Origin: Paracoccaceae bacterium
GTDB lineage: Bacteria; Pseudomonadota; Alphaproteobacteria; Rhodobacterales; Rhodobacteraceae
Assembly: GCA_009920815.1 (NCBI GenBank)
Contig: RFZH01000027.1
Coordinates: 1 to 15,931, forward strand
Length of the DNA: 15,931 nt
Direction: 5' to 3'
This document shows, in pieces, positions 15,254-15,931 of the stretch (position 1 is the first letter of the stretch; the number at the start of each line of letters is the position of its first letter). The notes beneath the pieces were generated by a model. That model was not told the DNA's origin and made no database searches. It was given only the letters and a program-made list of their open reading frames with translations. The position numbers and the translations under genes were made by a program.

Positions 15254-15754
15254 ATGACAACTGATTTCGAAATCAGCCCCGTATCGCCAGACGACTCAGA
15301 TGGCCTATGGTCTATCTTAGAACCCGTTTTTCGGGCAGGCGATACTTATACGATTGAACCCAGTATTTCCCAAGAGGCCGCAATCGCCTATTGGTGTGGG
15401 ACCGACAAGAAAACCTTTGTTGTGCGAAATGGAAGTGAAATTTTAGGCACTTATTATATTCGACCAAACCAAGCAGGCGGCGGCAGCCATGTTTGTAACT
15501 GTGGTTATATGACAGCACCTTTTGCGCGGGGCCGTGGTGTCGCGCGTGCGATGTTAGAGCATTCCTTACAACTTGCGCCAAAATTAGGGTATCGTGCGAT
15601 GCAATATAATTTTGTTGTCTCGACCAATCGGCGTGCTGTCGATATCTGGCAACAATATGGGTTTGAAATTGTAGGTCGTTTGCCCCGCGCTTTTGCACAT
15701 CCTGTTGACGGTTTTGTCGATGCCTATGTCATGTACAAAGAGCTTACCGATTAA
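15254..15754 (+). CDS. GNAT family N-acetyltransferase
   Basis: A 166-residue acetyl-CoA-dependent acetyltransferase of the GNAT superfamily; the acceptor is unknown. It covers one full GNAT fold: the N-terminal ISPVSPDDSDGLWSILEPVF helix region, the central strand pair ending in NCGYMTAPFA, the acetyl-CoA loop RGRGVARAML (about 98-107), then the NRRAVDIWQQYGFEIVGRLP segment typical of the family C-terminal half. The ATG at 15254 gives the expected length. A GTG at 15194 is in frame, but its leader would be encoded by the terminator-like hairpin. The ribosome site is weak. It converges on another acetyltransferase gene, sharing a TTAA at 15751-15754 that contains both stop codons. Confidence 0.88.
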   Translation: MTTDFEISPVSPDDSDGLWSILEPVFRAGDTYTIEPSISQEAAIAYWCGTDKKTFVVRNGSEILGTYYIRPNQAGGGSHVCNCGYMTAPFARGRGVARAMLEHSLQLAPKLGYRAMQYNFVVSTNRRAVDIWQQYGFEIVGRLPRAFAHPVDGFVDAYVMYKELTD

Positions 15755-15931
15755 TTCGGTTGTTCACCGTCCAACGAAAAGGCCGGGGCAAAGGTAATAG
15801 GGCCTTTTGGCATCAGATCGCTAAACGACCGCCAATGGACATATTCAGCCGGCAGCGGCGGGAACGACACCCGCCCGTCATTGATAAAACCGAAACGGCT
15901 GTAATACAACGGATCCCCAATCAAGACGCAG
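15751..15931 (-). CDS. GNAT family N-acetyltransferase, C-terminal part only
   Basis: The last 59 residues of a protein whose start lies beyond the right edge of the window. The segment begins VLIGDPLYYSRFGF, which matches the end of the acetyl-CoA-binding half of YhbS-type GNAT acetyltransferases (usually V-L-G-D-P-x-Y-Y-x-R-F-G-F). It continues with a polar C-terminus containing PAEYVHWRSFSD and GPITFAPAF. Function beyond acyl transfer cannot be given. The frame is open to the window edge, and the stop codon overlaps that of the opposing GNAT gene. Confidence 0.82.
   Translation of the reverse strand, partial: CVLIGDPLYYSRFGFINDGRVSFPPLPAEYVHWRSFSDLMPKGPITFAPAFSLDGEQPN

Noticed and set aside
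1..15931. Search by eye for CRISPR repeats, tRNA genes, IS ends, phage or defence genes
   Set aside because: No direct-repeat array, cloverleaf, transposase, integrase or known defence motif was seen; gene content and composition look uniform and chromosomal.

Overview
This window is a stretch of ordinary chromosome from an alphaproteobacterium, most likely a Rhodobacteraceae (Roseobacter-group) marine bacterium. The evidence is protein resemblance and gene order: a DUF1674 protein next to rsmB, the run rsmB / heparinase II/III-like / purH / lspA / DUF3035 lipoprotein, a pair of M16 peptidases, and a cytochrome c556-type gene ahead of glutathione-dependent formaldehyde dehydrogenase. No 16S rRNA gene or other taxonomic marker is present, so the assignment is inference. 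I see no rRNA, tRNA, CRISPR array, insertion sequence or phage gene.

Layout. Positions 1-680 hold the 3' part of an EamA/DMT transporter gene (+). It converges on a small DUF1674 gene (677-850, -), which is divergent from rsmB (916-2193, +). A probable operon follows on the + strand: heparinase-like (2278-4026), purH (4046-5635), lspA (5635-6111) and a DUF3035/BamF-like lipoprotein (6156-6671). Next are two coupled M16 peptidase genes (6749-8089 and 8086-9393), a bicupin (S)-ureidoglycine aminohydrolase (9488-10306) and a GAPDH-family gene (10377-11366). On the - strand, 11353-13299 is a hybrid sensor histidine kinase locus that is visibly damaged. The window closes with a c-type cytochrome (13514-13969), class III alcohol dehydrogenase (14075-15187), a GNAT acetyltransferase (15254-15754) and the C-terminal end of a second GNAT gene on the - strand (15751-15931).

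How the genes fit together. Most of the window is housekeeping: rRNA methylation, the last two steps of IMP synthesis, lipoprotein signal-peptide removal, envelope assembly, periplasmic proteolysis, glycolysis or gluconeogenesis, ureide nitrogen recovery and formaldehyde detoxification. LspA sits directly upstream of a lipoprotein that should be its substrate. The M16 pair looks like a catalytic plus non-catalytic heterodimer.

The most notable observation is the histidine kinase locus. One reading frame runs from a good start at 13299 to 11353, but it is broken by an in-frame TAA at 13042-13044. Its C-terminal receiver domain also appears to have lost its middle in frame near 11434, and an earlier receiver-like segment lacks the phosphoacceptor aspartate. 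This looks like a decaying two-component gene. I did not find a convincing undescribed biological system here.
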